Below are positions 62,609 through 64,000 of a stretch of 64,000 nucleotides of DNA, in pieces. The stretch comes from Bombus terrestris (lineage: Eukaryota > Arthropoda > Insecta > Hymenoptera > Apidae): contig NW_025963548.1 of the NCBI RefSeq assembly GCF_910591885.1, positions 6,811,501 through 6,875,500 on the forward strand, in the 5' to 3' direction. Position 1 is the first letter of the stretch; each line of letters starts with the position of its first letter. The notes under the pieces were generated by a model, which made no database searches, was not told the DNA's origin, and worked only from the letters and a program-made list of their open reading frames with translations. The position numbers were made by a program, and so were the translations under genes.

Positions 62609-64000
62609 TTATACGTCATATAGTGATGCAATATACCTTTATACATTATAACGCAATAGTATTAGACGCTATACGTCCTATAGTGATGCAATATAACGTT
62701 ACACATCCTATAGTGATGCAATATAACGTCATGCGTTACAACGTAATAGTTCATAACGTTGTACGTCATATAGTAATGCAATATAACGTTATACATTATA
62801 GCGCAATAGTATATGACGCTATACGTCCTATAGTGATGCAATATAACGTTACACGTCATATAGTGATGCAATGTAACGTTATGCGTTTTAACGTAATATT
62901 TCATAACGTTATACGTCACATAGTAATGCAATATAACGTTATACGTCCTATAGTGATGCAATATAACGTTATGCGTTATAACGTAATAGCTCATAACGTT
63001 ATACGTCATATAGTAATGCAATATAACGTTATACGTTATAACGTATAGCATATAACGTTATACGTCTTATAGTGATGCAATATAACGTTATACGTCCTAT
63101 AGTGATGCAATATAACGTTATACGTAACTATGTAATAGCACAAAACGTTATACGTCACATGGTGATGCAATATAACGTTATACGTTATTGCGTATTAGTT
63201 CAAAACGTTATACGTCACATGGTGACGCAATATAGCGTTATACGTCATAACGTAATAGTATATAACGTTATACGTCCTATAGTGATGCAACATAATGTTA
63301 TACGTTATAACGTAATAGTTCAAAACGGTATAATTCATATAGTGATGCAATATAACGTTATACGTCATAGAGTGATGCGCTATAACGTTATACGTCATAG
63401 AGTGATGCAATATAACGTTATACGTCATAGAGTGATGCAATATAACGTTATACGTCATAGAGTGATGCAGTATAACGTTATGCGCTATAACGTAATAGTT
63501 CATAACGGTATACTTCATATAGTGATGCAATGTAACGCTATACGTTATTACGTATTAGTTCAAAACGTTATACGTCACATGGTGATGCAATATAACGTTA
63601 TACGTCATAGAGTGATGCAATATAACGTTATACGTCATAGAATGATGCAATATAACGTTATACGTCATAGAGTGAAGCAATATAACGTTATGCGCTATAA
63701 CGTAGTAGCATATAACGTTATACGTCATATAGTGATGCAATATAACGTTATACGTCCTATAGTGATGCATTATAACGTTATGCGTTATAACGTAGTAGTT
63801 CATAACGTCATACGTCATATAGTAATGCAATTTAACGTTACATTCCTTTAGTGATGCAATATAGCGTTATACGTCATAACGTAATATTATATAACGTTAT
63901 ACGTCATATGGTGAGGCAATATAACGTTATGCGTTATAACGTAATAGTTCATAACGATATGCGTCATATAGTGATGCAATATACCGTTATACATTATAAC
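62609..64000 (+). repeat. 2,278-bp HOR, unit 2 (cut by window end)
   Basis: Matches 60331 onward at an offset of 2,278 bp, then 2,248 bp after one CATAGAGTG monomer is lost near 63690. The CATAGAGTG runs lie at 63363-63482 and 63603-63692. The second run is decaying: CATAGAATG and GTGAAGC variants are present. The array continues past 64000. Confidence 0.93.

Larger units (their letters stand above)
26697..63068 (+). repeat. 29-bp GTATAGCAT monomers (right-domain marker)
   Basis: A class-C derivative that lacks one A (GTATAGCAT for GTAATAGCAT) and is 29 bp long. It recurs at HOR junctions across the right domain, for example near 30053, 31581, 33258, 36072, 37270, 38138, 39515, 40535, 46795, 52697, 59556 and 63033. 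A sub-variant GTAGAGCAT appears near 42281, 44827, 50939, 51329, 54774, 56541, 57949 and 58338. None was found before 26.69 kb. Confidence 0.88.
25199..63692 (+). repeat. CATAGAGTG monomer runs (right-domain marker)
   Basis: Class-A monomers with CATAGAGTGATGC occur only in tandem runs of two to four. Runs start at 25199, 29485, 38857, 42483, 45029, 47514, 51140, 51829, 54585, 55274, 56352, 57041, 58149, 58688, 61085, 61325, 63363 and 63603. They were not seen left of 25 kb. Positions follow the HOR offsets, so run number reflects segmental duplication more than independent slippage. Confidence 0.9.
1..64000 (+). repeat. Satellite array, ~30-bp monomer, fills the whole window
   Basis: Seen directly: the sequence is a continuous head-to-tail run of a 30-bp unit. 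The consensus class-A unit has exactly 10 A, 10 T, 5 C and 5 G. Every class shares the core ATAACGTTATACGT. I saw no monomer in inverted orientation: the word GTGATGCAAT recurs on the + strand and its complement was not noticed there. No unique sequence, gene or transposon interrupts the array, and both edges are inside it. Established: arrays of this length with multi-kilobase higher-order repeats are typical of eukaryotic centromeric, pericentromeric or subtelomeric satellites. Inferred: the host is a eukaryote of unknown species. I do not recognise the family by name. A homology search against satellite and repeat libraries, plus a genome-wide copy count, would settle its identity. Confidence 0.98.

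Noticed and set aside
1..64000. CRISPR array
   Set aside because: The repeat length of about 30 bp is suggestive, but repeats abut directly with no unique spacers, there is no leader and there are no cas genes.
1..64000. Plasmid or phage iterons, or tandem repeats of a prokaryotic extrachromosomal element
   Set aside because: About two thousand copies with kilobase-scale HORs and no genes in 64 kb do not fit a prokaryotic replicon.
1..64000. CENP-B box or G-rich telomere-type repeats
   Set aside because: No CGGG-containing box was found. GGG was not noticed and CCC occurs only in rare variants, for example near 14730 and 19628, and no telomeric motif was seen.
1..64000. TATA boxes and promoters in every monomer
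   Set aside because: TATA words are inevitable in this composition and occur in every unit. Nothing distinguishes one as a promoter.
1..64000. tRNA, rRNA or other structured RNA genes
   Set aside because: No cloverleaf, conserved rRNA segment or non-repeat sequence is present. The only strong hairpin is the 36-bp element, already listed as a repeat.

Overview
The whole window is one uninterrupted satellite-DNA array. From base 1 to base 64,000 it consists of head-to-tail copies of a roughly 30-bp, AT-rich (about one-third G+C) monomer, on the order of 2,100 copies by simple division. I found no unique sequence, no credible protein gene, no RNA gene and no transposon, and both window edges lie inside the array. 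This scale, and the multi-kilobase higher-order repeats (HORs), point to a eukaryotic chromosome, probably centromeric, pericentromeric or subtelomeric heterochromatin in a long-read assembly. The sequence does not identify the species. Strong retention of CpG argues against a heavily methylated, slowly evolving array.

Monomers fall into related classes that share a terminal core, ATAACGTTATACGT. Class A carries the word TGATGCAAT, class B carries ATTACGTAAT, and class C carries ATAACGTAATAG. Class D is an A variant with CATGG before TGATG, E is a C-like variant, and F contains CATTATAACGCAA. Almost every length change is a whole number of monomers. Exceptions are recurrent 29-, 31- and 36-bp monomers, which serve as landmarks.

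Layout: the left domain (1 to about 22.05 kb) is built from HORs that contain a 36-bp hairpin element. It has a 2.8-kb HOR (611-8775), composite 2.8- to 3.8-kb segments (8776-18570), and a 1.54-kb tandem pair (18847-22012). The interval 22.05-28.3 kb is a mixed transition zone. The right domain (28.3-64 kb) lacks the 36-bp element. It has its own markers: a 29-bp GTATAGCAT monomer, CATAGAGTG monomers and an AATTAAAG module. Its nested duplications have offsets of 2,844/2,814, 4,012, 8,776/8,657, 2,546, 1,767 and 2,278 bp. Copies compared by eye differ at only a few bases per kilobase or fewer, so amplification is recent or homogenisation is efficient, unless some copies are assembly artefacts.

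Open frames on both strands are a by-product of a stop-poor 30-bp unit whose 12-bp palindrome TATAACGTTATA lies in frame on both strands. I do not annotate them as genes. The most interesting signals are the hairpin element confined to the left domain, the sharp two-domain structure, the very high density of ACGT/CpG and of bZIP-like words, and the nested recent HOR amplification.
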